64,000 bases of DNA from Scatosoma sp045632265 (lineage in GTDB: Bacteria; Bacillota; Clostridia; Christensenellales; Borkfalkiaceae), in NCBI GenBank assembly GCA_045632265.1, contig JAZQWG010000031.1, positions 25,060 through 89,059 on the forward strand. The letters are read 5' to 3'. Below the pieces are notes generated by a model that was not told the DNA's origin, did no database searches, and saw only the letters and a list, made by a program, of their open reading frames with translations. Every line of letters begins with the position of its first letter. The first letter of the stretch is position 1. Made by a program: the position numbers and the translations under genes. This document shows, in pieces, positions 1-7,817 of the stretch.

Positions 1-1
1 C

Positions 2-247
2 GTTGTCAATCAGTTTGCCGAAGACAAGGAAAACGTGGAATTTAACGTACAAGAAAAGGACCGCGTTATCGAGGTGACGGTGGTGCTTTCCCCTTCGGAC
101 ATGGGCAAAGTGATTGGTAAGCAAGGCAAAATTGCAAAAGCGCTTCGTACGTTGGTACACGCGGCAACGCCTGCAAGCAGCAAGAGATACGTCATCGAAA
201 TTCGCGAAAGAAACGGCGAAGCGGATGGCGAAATCGACGCGGAATAA
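2..247 (+). CDS. khpA: KH-domain RNA-binding protein KhpA (5' end outside window)
   Basis: The reading frame is open from base 2, so the start codon lies before the window; the GTG at 35 is an internal valine. The visible 81 codons contain the KH signature GKVIGKQGKIAKALR (about residues 40-54 of the visible part), which forms the RNA-binding GxxG loop. KhpA is a small single-KH protein of about 75-85 residues that binds structured RNA, often with KhpB. It normally lies between rpsP and rimM, and rimM follows here after a hairpin terminator. The Asp/Glu-rich C-terminus is unremarkable. Identification is firm; only the first few residues are missing. Confidence 0.93.
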   Translation, partial: VVNQFAEDKENVEFNVQEKDRVIEVTVVLSPSDMGKVIGKQGKIAKALRTLVHAATPASSKRYVIEIRERNGEADGEIDAE

Positions 248-263
248 TTTTGCAAAAATAAGC

Positions 264-294
264 AAAAAAGGCTTTCAAACGGAAGCCTTTTTTT
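264..294 (+). terminator. Rho-independent terminator between khpA and rimM
   Basis: An A-rich arm ending in GGCTT (264-275) pairs with AAGCC followed by seven T (283-294), with a loop of about 8 bases. It lies between the khpA stop and the rimM ribosome-binding site (AGGAGAAAG before 313), so it may attenuate rather than stop read-through. Confidence 0.75.
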
Positions 295-312
295 GCCATA
301 GGAGAAAGATTT

Positions 313-813
313 ATGTCTAAATTGATTATTGGCGAAGTATTGAAGCCGCAAGGGATTAGAGGGGAACTCAAAATTAAGACGTTCACCGATTTCCCCGAAG
401 ACGTCAAAGCGTTTAAGACGTTGTACATCGACGGCGTAGCCTATAAAATTTTATCCTATCGCGTAGGCACGGACGGGTTTGCATACGTTGGTCTTCGTGG
501 AATCCCCGATAGAAACGCAGCGGAACTTTTCCGTGGCAAAAAAATCGAAGGGGAACGTGACGATGCGCCCGCTTTGGACGAAGGACAATATTACATCGTG
601 GATATCATCGGGCTTTCTTGCGAAACGGAAGAGGGCGAAGTGTTGGGCGTAGTGAAAGAAGTGTCCAACCTTTCTTCCGATATTTACACGATAGAAAAAG
701 CAGGGAAAAGTATTCTCTTCCCTGCTGTAAAAGGTGTCGTAAAATCGGTGGATTTGACGAACAAAAAATTGATTGTCGATAAAAAGATTTTCGACGAAAT
801 CGCCGTTTATTGA
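313..813 (+). CDS. rimM: 16S rRNA processing protein RimM
   Basis: A 166-residue protein of normal length for RimM, the 30S assembly factor that binds ribosomal protein S19 and helps mature the 3' head domain of 16S rRNA. The N-terminal RimM barrel starts with IIGEVLKPQGIRGELKI, and a PRC-barrel-like C-terminal half contains GQYYIVDIIGL and ILFPAVKGVVKSVD. The start ATG has AGGAGAAAG upstream. The stop overlaps by 7 bp the stop of the convergent thiT gene. In most Firmicutes trmD and rplS follow rimM; here both are elsewhere in the window (49766 and 11133), so the usual operon is split. Confidence 0.95.
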   Translation: MSKLIIGEVLKPQGIRGELKIKTFTDFPEDVKAFKTLYIDGVAYKILSYRVGTDGFAYVGLRGIPDRNAAELFRGKKIEGERDDAPALDEGQYYIVDIIGLSCETEEGEVLGVVKEVSNLSSDIYTIEKAGKSILFPAVKGVVKSVDLTNKKLIVDKKIFDEIAVY

Positions 814-1958
814 TTTTCGCCGTTCACTTTCTTGCGCGTGCGCAAATGCGCCGTCGCGGTAAGGAAAGATTTGGACGAAAGCACGAATACACCCGCAACG
901 ATAACAAGCGCAACGTCGATAAATACGTAGGAGTTGTAGATAAGACTGTACGTCCACACGTTTTGTCCAACCGAATACGCTTCAAAGGCGAATACGCCCG
1001 AAAGTACGTGGCAAGCAAAACGGAGCGCGCCCGCAACGATTGCGCCCAATGCAAAACGGGCTTGGGGTGCTTTTTTCCAAAATTTAGCTTCCCCAAACAT
1101 ACCCGCTACGCCAATAGCGGAAAAGGCGATGGGATAATCGAGTAAAAATTGCGCGGGGTGGATAATCCACGGGTCTTGCAAAGCTTGTAAAGTGCCGTAC
1201 ACGAACCCGACGAATACGCCCTTTTTCGTGCCGAATAAGAAGGAATACAACATTAAGGGAAGCGTACTGACAAGCGTGACCGAACCGCCGTTGGGCATAT
1301 CCCAAAGCTTGATGTAGGAAAGGGCGAAGCTCATCGAAGCCAACACGCCCGCATACGCAAGCGATTTAGCTTGGAAGCGCAACGGTTGTTTGTCGAGAAA
1401 GGCGAGCGCTACGATGAAAAGAATCGTAATAGCAACGCTCGCGTAAAGCGCAATTTGTTTTACGGTTGCGGTGTCGGAATTGTAATACCCGTCGCCCGCA
1501 ATCTTTTTGCCGTAATATACGGCGATACAAACAAGTGCGCTTATCAATGCGCTCACGCTAAATACCGCCACGAGAATAGAGCAAAGGCGTTTTCTTTGGG
1601 GCAAGAATTTGTTGACCAAAGCAAGCGCGGTAAGGGAAAGAAGTAGGGTACAAGCAAAGACGAGCAAGGGGATAAAGACGAATTTGATAAGCGCGTCTTT
1701 GTCCAACCAGTTCTCTTGCGTGTAGGTGTCGCTGTAATGGTGCGCTATATCCAAACTCAAAAAGACGATAGCAAGTACGAGCGAATAGAAGAATACCCCG
1801 AAAAACGCGTATTTCACGTACGTAGAGCAAACGCTTCTTTTGACGAAGAATAGAATTGCGCCAACGATGAGAAGCAGGGCGATTACGCCCACGGTAAGCC
1901 ATTTGGCAATCGGCTCGAATAAGTCGATTGAATCAGATAAAAGGGAAGAAAGAAACAT
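807..1958 (-). CDS. thiT: ThiT-type thiamine transporter (ECF S component) with extra N-terminal membrane half
   Basis: The C-terminal half (about residues 195-370) is a ThiT/YuaJ thiamine-binding S component, with the conserved stretches LWDMPNGGSVTL, GTLQALQDPW and HPAQFLLDYP that line the thiamine pocket. S components of about 190 residues normally work with the EcfAA'T module. Here the protein is 383 residues, because a second membrane region with about five hydrophobic segments precedes the ThiT part. The start chosen (ATG at 1958) has AAAGGAGTG just upstream; an in-frame codon at 1991 would sit in the riboswitch terminator and is unlikely. A TPP riboswitch directly upstream supports thiamine as the substrate. 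The function of the N-terminal half is unknown. Confidence 0.9.
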   Translation of the reverse strand: MFLSSLLSDSIDLFEPIAKWLTVGVIALLLIVGAILFFVKRSVCSTYVKYAFFGVFFYSLVLAIVFLSLDIAHHYSDTYTQENWLDKDALIKFVFIPLLVFACTLLLSLTALALVNKFLPQRKRLCSILVAVFSVSALISALVCIAVYYGKKIAGDGYYNSDTATVKQIALYASVAITILFIVALAFLDKQPLRFQAKSLAYAGVLASMSFALSYIKLWDMPNGGSVTLVSTLPLMLYSFLFGTKKGVFVGFVYGTLQALQDPWIIHPAQFLLDYPIAFSAIGVAGMFGEAKFWKKAPQARFALGAIVAGALRFACHVLSGVFAFEAYSVGQNVWTYSLIYNSYVFIDVALVIVAGVFVLSSKSFLTATAHLRTRKKVNGENQ

Positions 1959-1993
1959 AAAACACTCCTTTTCCGTCGTTTTTGCAATCAAAG

Positions 1994-2047
1994 AAAAAAC
2001 GCCAACCTAAAAAGGGTGGGCGCTACGTTTTCTCGTTTGCGTAGCGT
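1994..2047 (-). terminator. Riboswitch expression platform: terminator hairpin and competing antiterminator
   Basis: On the minus strand, GCGCCCACC pairs with GGTTGGCG followed by six T (plus-strand 1994-2022), forming a terminator just before the thiT ribosome-binding site. An alternative hairpin, ACGCTACG with CGTAGCG (about 2021-2047), uses the same GCG bases. The two folds are therefore mutually exclusive, as expected for a transcription-attenuation riboswitch. Confidence 0.8.
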
Positions 2048-2067
2048 AAAAAACGATACGGAAAACG

Positions 2068-2147
2068 AATCTCAATCTCTCGCTCAAGTATTACCTTGCC
2101 GATTCCAATGGTATAATCTCAGCCTTTTTCAAAGCACCCACGACGGA
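2068..2147 (-). promoter_or_regulatory. TPP riboswitch aptamer (THI element)
   Basis: The minus strand reads GTGGGTGC, then the diagnostic core GGCTGAGATTATACC, then a GAATCGG...GGTAATAC segment matching the pyrophosphate-sensing side of the THI element. It lies between a strong promoter and the thiT terminator hairpin. Thiamine pyrophosphate binding would favour the terminator and shut off thiT. The CTGAGA core together with the downstream ThiT gene makes this call secure. Confidence 0.93.
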
Positions 2148-2167
2148 TAATTAAATTTTGTAGTATC

Positions 2168-2197
2168 ATTATATAGCAAACGAATTGCGTTTGTCAA
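2168..2197 (-). promoter_or_regulatory. Promoter of the TPP riboswitch-thiT transcript
   Basis: On the minus strand TTGACA (plus-strand 2192-2197) is followed after 18 bp by TATAAT (2168-2173), a near-perfect sigma-A type promoter ending about 20 bp before the aptamer. Confidence 0.8.
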
Positions 2198-2217
2198 GCA
2201 AAAAGGAGAAAATTTTT

Positions 2218-2802
2218 ATGAGCCACAATTTTTATGCGTATATGGATAGAATGAAATATATCAAGCGCTGGCAACTTATGCGTTCCACGCGTGAAGAAAA
2301 TATTATGGAACACTCGCAAGGGGTGACCGTGCTTGCGCACTCGCTTGCCGTTATCCATAACGAAGTGTTCGGCGGCAACGTGGACGTGTTGAAAACGGTT
2401 ATGTACGCCGTGTATCATGAAACGAGCGAAGTTATGACGGGGGATTTGCCCACGCCGATTAAGTACTACAATCATAGTATCCACGGCGCGTATAAGGACT
2501 TGGAAAGAACGGCGTGCGAGAAAATGGTGGGTATGTTGCCCGAAAAAATGCAGGGCGCAATCGCTCAATTCGTGCTTGCCGATGAAGAGAGCATGGAATA
2601 TAAGCTTGTGAAAGCGGCGGATAGATTGTCGGCGTATATCAAGTGCTTGGAAGAATTGCGCTCGGGCAATAGCGAATTTTCCAAAGCGAAAAAGAGCATT
2701 GAAGAAGACTTAAAGAGTAAGAAAATGCCCGAAGTGGATTACTTTTTCAAGCATTTTATCCCGTCTTTTTCCTTGACTTTGGACGAATTAGAGGGTTTTT
2801 GA
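2218..2802 (+). CDS. HD-domain 5'-deoxynucleotidase, YfbR family
   Basis: A 194-residue HD-superfamily phosphohydrolase. It carries the YfbR pattern: MRSTREENIMEHSQGVTVLAHSLA with the metal-binding His, YHETSEVMTGDLPTPIKYYN with the catalytic His-Glu and the substrate loop, and a later acidic residue in KAADRLSAYIKCLEE. YfbR removes 5'-phosphate from deoxynucleoside monophosphates in nucleotide salvage. The start ATG at 2218 has AAAAAGGAG at good distance; the longer frame from 2185 has no ribosome-binding site. It is monocistronic and divergent from thiT. The family assignment is firm, the exact nucleotide preference is inferred. Confidence 0.88.
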   Translation: MSHNFYAYMDRMKYIKRWQLMRSTREENIMEHSQGVTVLAHSLAVIHNEVFGGNVDVLKTVMYAVYHETSEVMTGDLPTPIKYYNHSIHGAYKDLERTACEKMVGMLPEKMQGAIAQFVLADEESMEYKLVKAADRLSAYIKCLEELRSGNSEFSKAKKSIEEDLKSKKMPEVDYFFKHFIPSFSLTLDELEGF

Positions 2803-2932
2803 TAACGCTTTCACCAAACTTTCAAATAATTATAAAACGTTTATCCCAAACTTGACGTATAATAAAAAAGTGAAATGAGAAAAATATCGCTTGTGGATAA
2901 GCAAAGCTTATCTATGGCGAAGGGGAAATAGC

Positions 2933-4408
2933 ATGAAATTTATTAAAAAATTGACGGCGTTGGCGCTTTCGGCGGTGGCTTGTGTTTCCGCTTTCTCGCT
3001 TGCGGCGTGTTATGAAGAAGAAAAACCGCTTTCCGCATACGAAATTGCCGTGGCAAACGGCTTTGTGGGCAGCGAGCAAGATTGGCTTGCAAGCTTAAAA
3101 GGCAACTCGGGTGCAAACGGCACGGATTTGTCGATTGAAGATATTTACGCGGCATCGGGCTTTGAAGGGACTTTGGAAGAATTCATCGCGCAATATATGA
3201 ACGAGCTGAAATTCCCTATCCAAGAAGACAACGACACGGCTACGATTGCGAAAAACATTTCTTCCGTCGTCACCGTCGTTGCGGGCTTCCAAAAGGAAGT
3301 TTCCGTCACCGATAGATATAACAGAGTGACCAAGAAAACGCAAGTTGCGGCATCAGAAGGCAGCGGCGTAATCTTCAAAATGGAAAGCAACGGCGAATAT
3401 ACGGATGCGTATATCATCACCAACTACCACGTTCTTTTCGGCGGACCTTCTTACACGAGCAACGCCGACGGGCTTTCGACGGACGTGTACGTTTACGTGT
3501 ACGGCGCAAGAGAAATGTTCTCTACAGGCGACGTAGTCAACGGCTCGACGGCGGACGGATTTTTGGACGAAGGCGGGGTGATGGGCGACTCGGGCGACGG
3601 CATTAGGGCAACGTACGTAGGCGGTGCGCTCGATTACGATATTGCCGTTTTGAAAATTTCCGATAATAAATACTTGCCCAAGAGCGGCGCTACGGCGGCA
3701 ACGTTTGGCGATTCCGACGAAGTAATCGTAGGGGAAAAAGCTTTCGTTGTGGGCAACGCAAACGGGCACGGGATTTCGGTGACGGGCGGTATTATTTCCG
3801 TGGCAACCGAACATATCGCCTTGAGTATGAAGACCATAGACGGGACGAGAAGCATTAACTATCGAGTTATGCGTACGGACGCGGCAATCAACCACGGCAA
3901 CTCGGGCGGGGGCTTGTTCGATGCGCAAGGCAAACTTATCGGCATCACCAACGCAAAAAATATCCAAGACGAAACGGATAACATGGGCTACGCTTTGCCT
4001 ATCTCGCAAGTAAAGAGAGTGGTGGAAAACATCATGGACAACGTCAGCGGCAGCACGCCTGGATACGTACTTCGCGCATGGCTGGGCGTTGAAACGTTCA
4101 CGCAAGAATCGGTGGCATACTTTGAAGACGGGCAGTTGAAGATTAAAGAAACGTTTTTGGTCAACAAAGTGTACACGGACGACAAAGGTGGCGCAGGCGC
4201 GGGCAAGTTCATGTATATGGATATCTTCCAAGCAATGAAAATCAACGATGGCGAATGGTTTACGCTCGATAGAGCTTATAAGCTTGGTGATGGGTTGCTT
4301 GACGTACGCAAAGGTGACGTAGTGACGTTTAAGGTGCTTCGTGAAGGCGTTGAAACGGACGTACAAATCACGTTCAATAGAAACGAATATTTCGTTTTGT
4401 ACGACTAA
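2933..4408 (+). CDS. HtrA/DegP-type serine protease, predicted lipoprotein with PDZ domain
   Basis: A 491-residue secreted trypsin-like protease. A signal peptide ends in the lipobox-like SLAAC (Cys about residue 25), predicting a lipoprotein on the outer face of the membrane. Residues about 33-100 hold two short helical repeats (AYEIAVANGFVGSEQDWLASL and a related IEDIYAASGFEGTLEEFIAQ). The protease domain has the triad His166 (ITNYHV), Asp236 (DYDIAVLKI) and Ser324 (HGNSGGGL). The last 120 residues form a PDZ-like domain. HtrA proteases degrade or refold damaged extracytoplasmic proteins. The ATG at 2933 precedes the basic MKFIKK start of the signal peptide; the frame upstream is not signal-like. 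A terminator follows. Family call is firm. Confidence 0.92.
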   Translation: MKFIKKLTALALSAVACVSAFSLAACYEEEKPLSAYEIAVANGFVGSEQDWLASLKGNSGANGTDLSIEDIYAASGFEGTLEEFIAQYMNELKFPIQEDNDTATIAKNISSVVTVVAGFQKEVSVTDRYNRVTKKTQVAASEGSGVIFKMESNGEYTDAYIITNYHVLFGGPSYTSNADGLSTDVYVYVYGAREMFSTGDVVNGSTADGFLDEGGVMGDSGDGIRATYVGGALDYDIAVLKISDNKYLPKSGATAATFGDSDEVIVGEKAFVVGNANGHGISVTGGIISVATEHIALSMKTIDGTRSINYRVMRTDAAINHGNSGGGLFDAQGKLIGITNAKNIQDETDNMGYALPISQVKRVVENIMDNVSGSTPGYVLRAWLGVETFTQESVAYFEDGQLKIKETFLVNKVYTDDKGGAGAGKFMYMDIFQAMKINDGEWFTLDRAYKLGDGLLDVRKGDVVTFKVLREGVETDVQITFNRNEYFVLYD

Positions 4409-4441
4409 TACAGCATATAATTTCTCTTTTTTATATTTCAG

Positions 4442-4481
4442 AAAGGCACGCTTTGGTGAAAACCGAAACGTGCCTTTTTAT
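4442..4481 (+). terminator. Rho-independent terminator after the HtrA-like gene
   Basis: AAAGGCACG (4442-4450) with an inner TTTGGT pairs with ACCGAAA and CGTGCCTTT (4470-4478), followed by a T-rich run. Confidence 0.85.
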
Positions 4482-4509
4482 TTCCTTATTTTAGTGTATC
4501 TTTAACCCC

Positions 4510-4538
4510 TTGACAAAGTCAAGGAATTATCGTATAAT
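4510..4538 (+). promoter_or_regulatory. Promoter of the FtsK-like/mutY operon
   Basis: TTGACA (4510-4515), 17-bp spacer, TATAAT (4533-4538): a consensus sigma-A promoter 37 bp before the first start codon. Confidence 0.85.
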
Positions 4539-4574
4539 AGTATAGATTTAGTCCACGAAGGAGAAAAAGGCTTT

Positions 4575-5324
4575 ATGCGCTCGGAAGAATTTATTTCGTC
4601 GCTTACGACGCTTTGTGAAAAGGAAGGGGATTTGCAACGCTTGCGCGTGGGCGTTCCGCTTGGCAACGACGTCACGGGTGCGCTCGTTCTTTCCCAAAAA
4701 CGAGAAAAGCCGTTTATGCTTCGCCACACTTGCGTGACGGGGGTTAGACGTTCGGCGTTCATTAAGCGTGTCCTTTTCACCCTTTCGTGTTTGTACGAAA
4801 AATCGGAAGCAAACTTCCTTATCGTGTCGCCCAAAAAAGACTACGGCGAGTTGTTGCGTTTATTAAACGCTGACGTCACCGTGCCTTACGTGCGTGAAAA
4901 AGCGGACGTGGACGAATGTTTTAAGTGTGTGAAAGAACTTCTTTCCATGCACGAAACGCAAAAGGGCTGTCCAAGACTTATCATCGTGCTTGACGGCTTG
5001 GAAGAGATTGCAGGTTGCAACAAAAACGGGGATTTAGAAGAATATCGTGATTTCTTCGATTTGGTTGCAAGAAAAAACAACGTGGAAATTATCAGCGGTG
5101 TAGAACTGATGAAAAGCATTTTCAGCGGTTATCCCGGGGCGTTCGTCGGGGTGGGCAATACCCTTGTCACGACGATTGAAGACGGCAAAGCGGACGTCAC
5201 GTACGTAGGGGAAGACAGCACGCTGTCCATGCCCACGCCCTTCCGTTTCCCGATTGCACCTTCGACGACGGAAACGGTGATTATGCTCAACGCCTTGGCG
5301 CAAAAAAGAAGCGCGCAAGATTGA
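4575..5324 (+). CDS. Degenerate FtsK/SpoIIIE-like ATPase domain protein lacking a P-loop
   Basis: A 249-residue protein that follows the layout of the FtsK motor domain: VGVPLGNDVTGALVL (compare the beta strands before the FtsK P-loop), HTCVTGVRRSAFIKRVL where the Walker A loop should be, NFLIVSPKKDYGELLRLL (like the DPK...L segment), and RLIIVLDGLEEI as Walker B. The expected GTTGSGKS is replaced by TGVRRSAF, so the Lys and Ser/Thr needed for nucleotide binding are missing. No translocase, gamma or membrane domain is present. It is the first gene of an operon whose stop overlaps a possible mutY start. I infer an inactive or structural relative of FtsK; the role is unknown. Confidence 0.6.
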   Translation: MRSEEFISSLTTLCEKEGDLQRLRVGVPLGNDVTGALVLSQKREKPFMLRHTCVTGVRRSAFIKRVLFTLSCLYEKSEANFLIVSPKKDYGELLRLLNADVTVPYVREKADVDECFKCVKELLSMHETQKGCPRLIIVLDGLEEIAGCNKNGDLEEYRDFFDLVARKNNVEIISGVELMKSIFSGYPGAFVGVGNTLVTTIEDGKADVTYVGEDSTLSMPTPFRFPIAPSTTETVIMLNALAQKRSAQD

Positions 5325-5329
5325 TACTT

Positions 5330-6382
5330 ATGCTTAACGATTATCCTTTTGAATATATCGTTTCGCCCTTGCTTACGTGGTATAGGGCAAACAAACGCAC
5401 CTTGCCTTGGCGGGAAGATAACTCGCCTTATCGAGTTTGGGTGTCGGAAATTATGCTTCAACAAACGCGCGTGGAAGCGGTGAAGGAATATTTCGTCCGT
5501 TTCATGTCCACGCTTCCTACGATAGAAGATTTGGCGGCGTGCGATGAAGAAAAGCTTTTGAAGCTTTGGGAAGGGCTCGGGTACTACTCTCGGGCAAGGA
5601 ACTTGCAAAAAGCGGCAAAAGAGATTATGCTTCGCTTTGACGGAAAGTTCCCGTCCGATAGCAAAACTTTGCAATCGCTGTCGGGAATCGGGGAATATAC
5701 AGCGGGCGCAATCTCGTCCATTGCCTTTGGTAAGCGAGTGGCGGCTGTGGACGGCAACGTGCTTCGTGTGACGGCTCGTTTAAGCGAAAACGCTTCGTCT
5801 ATCGACGATAGGGCGTATAGAAAGTGGCTTAACGAACGCTTGCAAGAAATTTACCCCCAAGAAGGGGTGGATTGCGCCGATTTTACACAAAGCTTATTTG
5901 AGCTTGGCGCGCTTGTATGTAAGCCGCAAAACCCCGATTGCGCTGCTTGTCCGCTTGCATCGCTTTGCAAGGCAAAGGCAAACGGCACGCAAAAAAATTA
6001 TCCCGTGCTTCCGCAAAAGCGGGAAAAACGCCACGAAGACGTGTACGTGTTCGTCATCGAAACGGCGGAAGGGATATGTATTCGTAGAAGAGAAAAGGGC
6101 GTTTTGAAAGGGCTGAACGAACTTCCGTCCCACGTCATTGAACGGGGCGAAAGTGCGGAAAACGTACTAAACGAGTGGGGCATGTACGAGTTCACGGAAA
6201 TCAAGCGCAAGAAATATAAGCACGTGTTCACGCATATCGTATGGGATATTACGTGCGTGTGGGTGAAAACGGACGTTGCGCCCTTTGACGTGTACACTTT
6301 AGAAGAAATTGAAGAAGGCATATCTTTGCCTACGGCAATCAAACAATGTTTGGAAATTATCAGCGAAAAAGGAGATAGATAA
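5330..6382 (+). CDS. mutY: A/G-specific adenine DNA glycosylase MutY
   Basis: A 350-residue base-excision repair glycosylase that removes adenine opposite 8-oxoguanine. The catalytic Glu lies in WVSEIMLQQTRVE, the helix-hairpin-helix in LQSLSGIGEYTAGAI followed by AAVDGNVLRV with the catalytic Asp, and the 4Fe-4S cluster ligands in CKPQNPDCAACPLASLC (C-x6-C-x2-C-x5-C). The C-terminal NUDIX-like domain (from about residue 225) recognises 8-oxoG. The ATG at 5330 is chosen; a TTG at 5321 overlapping the previous TGA is an alternative start three codons earlier. Neither has a strong ribosome-binding site, which suggests translational coupling. Confidence 0.95.
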   Translation: MLNDYPFEYIVSPLLTWYRANKRTLPWREDNSPYRVWVSEIMLQQTRVEAVKEYFVRFMSTLPTIEDLAACDEEKLLKLWEGLGYYSRARNLQKAAKEIMLRFDGKFPSDSKTLQSLSGIGEYTAGAISSIAFGKRVAAVDGNVLRVTARLSENASSIDDRAYRKWLNERLQEIYPQEGVDCADFTQSLFELGALVCKPQNPDCAACPLASLCKAKANGTQKNYPVLPQKREKRHEDVYVFVIETAEGICIRRREKGVLKGLNELPSHVIERGESAENVLNEWGMYEFTEIKRKKYKHVFTHIVWDITCVWVKTDVAPFDVYTLEEIEEGISLPTAIKQCLEIISEKGDR

Positions 6383-6383
6383 A

Positions 6384-7001
6384 ATGAAAGTATTACTTGT
6401 CAACGGCAGTTATCATGAAAAGGGCTGTACGTACACGGCGCTTGCGGAAGTGGAAAAGGCGCTCAACGCAAACGGCGTAGAAACGGAAATTTACTGGCTT
6501 GGTCAAAAGGACGTAAGCGGCTGTAAAGGTTGCTGGGCGTGCAAGAAACTTAAAAAATGCGTTATCGACGACGGCGTAAACGAGTTTGTGGAAAAAGCGG
6601 CGCAATTCGACGGCTTCGTTTTCGGCTCGCCCGTGTACTACGCATCGGCGGCGGGTGCGCTCGTTTCCTTTATGGATAGAGTATTTTATAGTGGCGGCAG
6701 AGCGCTTGCCTATAAGCCTGCGGCGGCGGTGGTAAGTTGCAGACGTGCGGGTGCGGCGACGACGTTTGACGTTATCAACAAATATTTCACCATCAACAAT
6801 ATGCCTGTGGTTGGTTCTAATTACTGGAACGAAATTCACGGCAATAAGGCGGAAGAAGCGCAACAAGACGTGGAAGGCTTGCAAACGATGCGTGTGCTTG
6901 GCAACAACATGGCTTGGCTTTTGAAGTGTATTCAGCTTGGTAAAGAAGCGGGTGTCGCGCCTATTACCGAGAAGAAAATTTTTACCAACTTTATTAGATA
7001 A
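6384..7001 (+). CDS. NADPH-dependent FMN reductase / flavodoxin-fold oxidoreductase
   Basis: A 205-residue flavodoxin-fold protein. MKVLLVNGSYHEKGCTYTAL is the FMN-phosphate loop, and VFGSPVYYASAAGALVSFMDR is the conserved active-site segment of the NAD(P)H-dependent FMN reductase family. The motif VSGCKGCWACKK plus a nearby Cys is found in multimeric flavin reductases and iron-sulfur flavoproteins. The start ATG at 6384 has AAAAAGGAG inside the end of mutY, so the gene is in the mutY operon. The redox partner is not evident; the family call is good, the substrate is unknown. Confidence 0.85.
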   Translation: MKVLLVNGSYHEKGCTYTALAEVEKALNANGVETEIYWLGQKDVSGCKGCWACKKLKKCVIDDGVNEFVEKAAQFDGFVFGSPVYYASAAGALVSFMDRVFYSGGRALAYKPAAAVVSCRRAGAATTFDVINKYFTINNMPVVGSNYWNEIHGNKAEEAQQDVEGLQTMRVLGNNMAWLLKCIQLGKEAGVAPITEKKIFTNFIR

Positions 7002-7027
7002 AAAATTTACGTAAGAGAGTAGTACAA

Positions 7028-7804
7028 ATGAAAGAGTTTTTTGGTTTTGGCGGTTATCAAAGAGAAGCGGAAGGGTATATGTCGTGGCAACATTTGTTGT
7101 TCGTATCCAGCTTAATGGTGATTATGATAGGGCTTGCCACGTGGCTTGGCTTGCGCAATAAAAAAAGAAGCGATAAAGTGAAAAACAGAGTGCTCATCGT
7201 TGCGGCGATTGCGATTGACGTGTTCGAGCTTATTAAAATCGTCGTATGCTGCTGGCGTTCGCACGATATGCGTTCGATTTTGCACTTGTTGCCATTGTTC
7301 CTTTGCAGTATTCAACTTATCACAATCCCCCTTGCGGCGTTCACGAAAGGCAGAGTGAAAGAAGCCTCGCTTGACTTCGTGTTTATCTTCGGTATTTTAG
7401 GTGCGGTGCTTGGCACGTATGGTGCGGGACAAAACTACAACGCATATCCCGTATTGTCGATGGATAACGTAATTTCGGGGCTCACCCACTCTATTTCGGG
7501 CTTTGCTTCCCTTTACATTGTCATTTCGGGCATGGCGAGCATGAAAAAGAAGAACATGGTTATCACCCTTTCCATTTTGACTGGTGTTTGCATTGCGGCG
7601 TATATTGCCAACGTATTGATTCCTTACAATTATATGTTCTTGATGGCAGGGGACGGCACGCCTTACGACATTTTCTACAACCTTGTGAACGGCAGCAAAG
7701 TGTTCTATCCGATGATTGTTGTAGGCTTGTTCTATTTGTACATTGCAACGTTCTATCTTATCTATTTCTTTATCGGCAAACGCAAAGCGAAGAAAGCAAG
7801 TTGA
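7028..7804 (+). CDS. YwaF-like (TIGR02206 type) integral membrane protein
   Basis: A 258-residue protein with about six to seven hydrophobic segments. The segment ILHLLPLFLCSIQLITIPLAAF resembles the conserved HLPLxLC region of the YwaF/TIGR02206 family, whose function is not established. The C-terminus is lysine-rich (FFIGKRKAKKAS) and likely cytoplasmic. It sits 27 bp after the flavoprotein gene with GTAAGAGAG upstream of the ATG. The family assignment comes from recall of the motif and could be tested by a profile search. Confidence 0.6.
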   Translation: MKEFFGFGGYQREAEGYMSWQHLLFVSSLMVIMIGLATWLGLRNKKRSDKVKNRVLIVAAIAIDVFELIKIVVCCWRSHDMRSILHLLPLFLCSIQLITIPLAAFTKGRVKEASLDFVFIFGILGAVLGTYGAGQNYNAYPVLSMDNVISGLTHSISGFASLYIVISGMASMKKKNMVITLSILTGVCIAAYIANVLIPYNYMFLMAGDGTPYDIFYNLVNGSKVFYPMIVVGLFYLYIATFYLIYFFIGKRKAKKAS

Positions 7805-7817
7805 GGATTGGCGGAAA

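Noticed and set aside
2880..2925. DnaA box TGTGGATAA before the HtrA-like gene as part of an origin
   Set aside because: It is a single match and forms the left arm of a GATAAGC-AAA-GCTTATC hairpin. No other boxes lie nearby and dnaA is 35 kb away.
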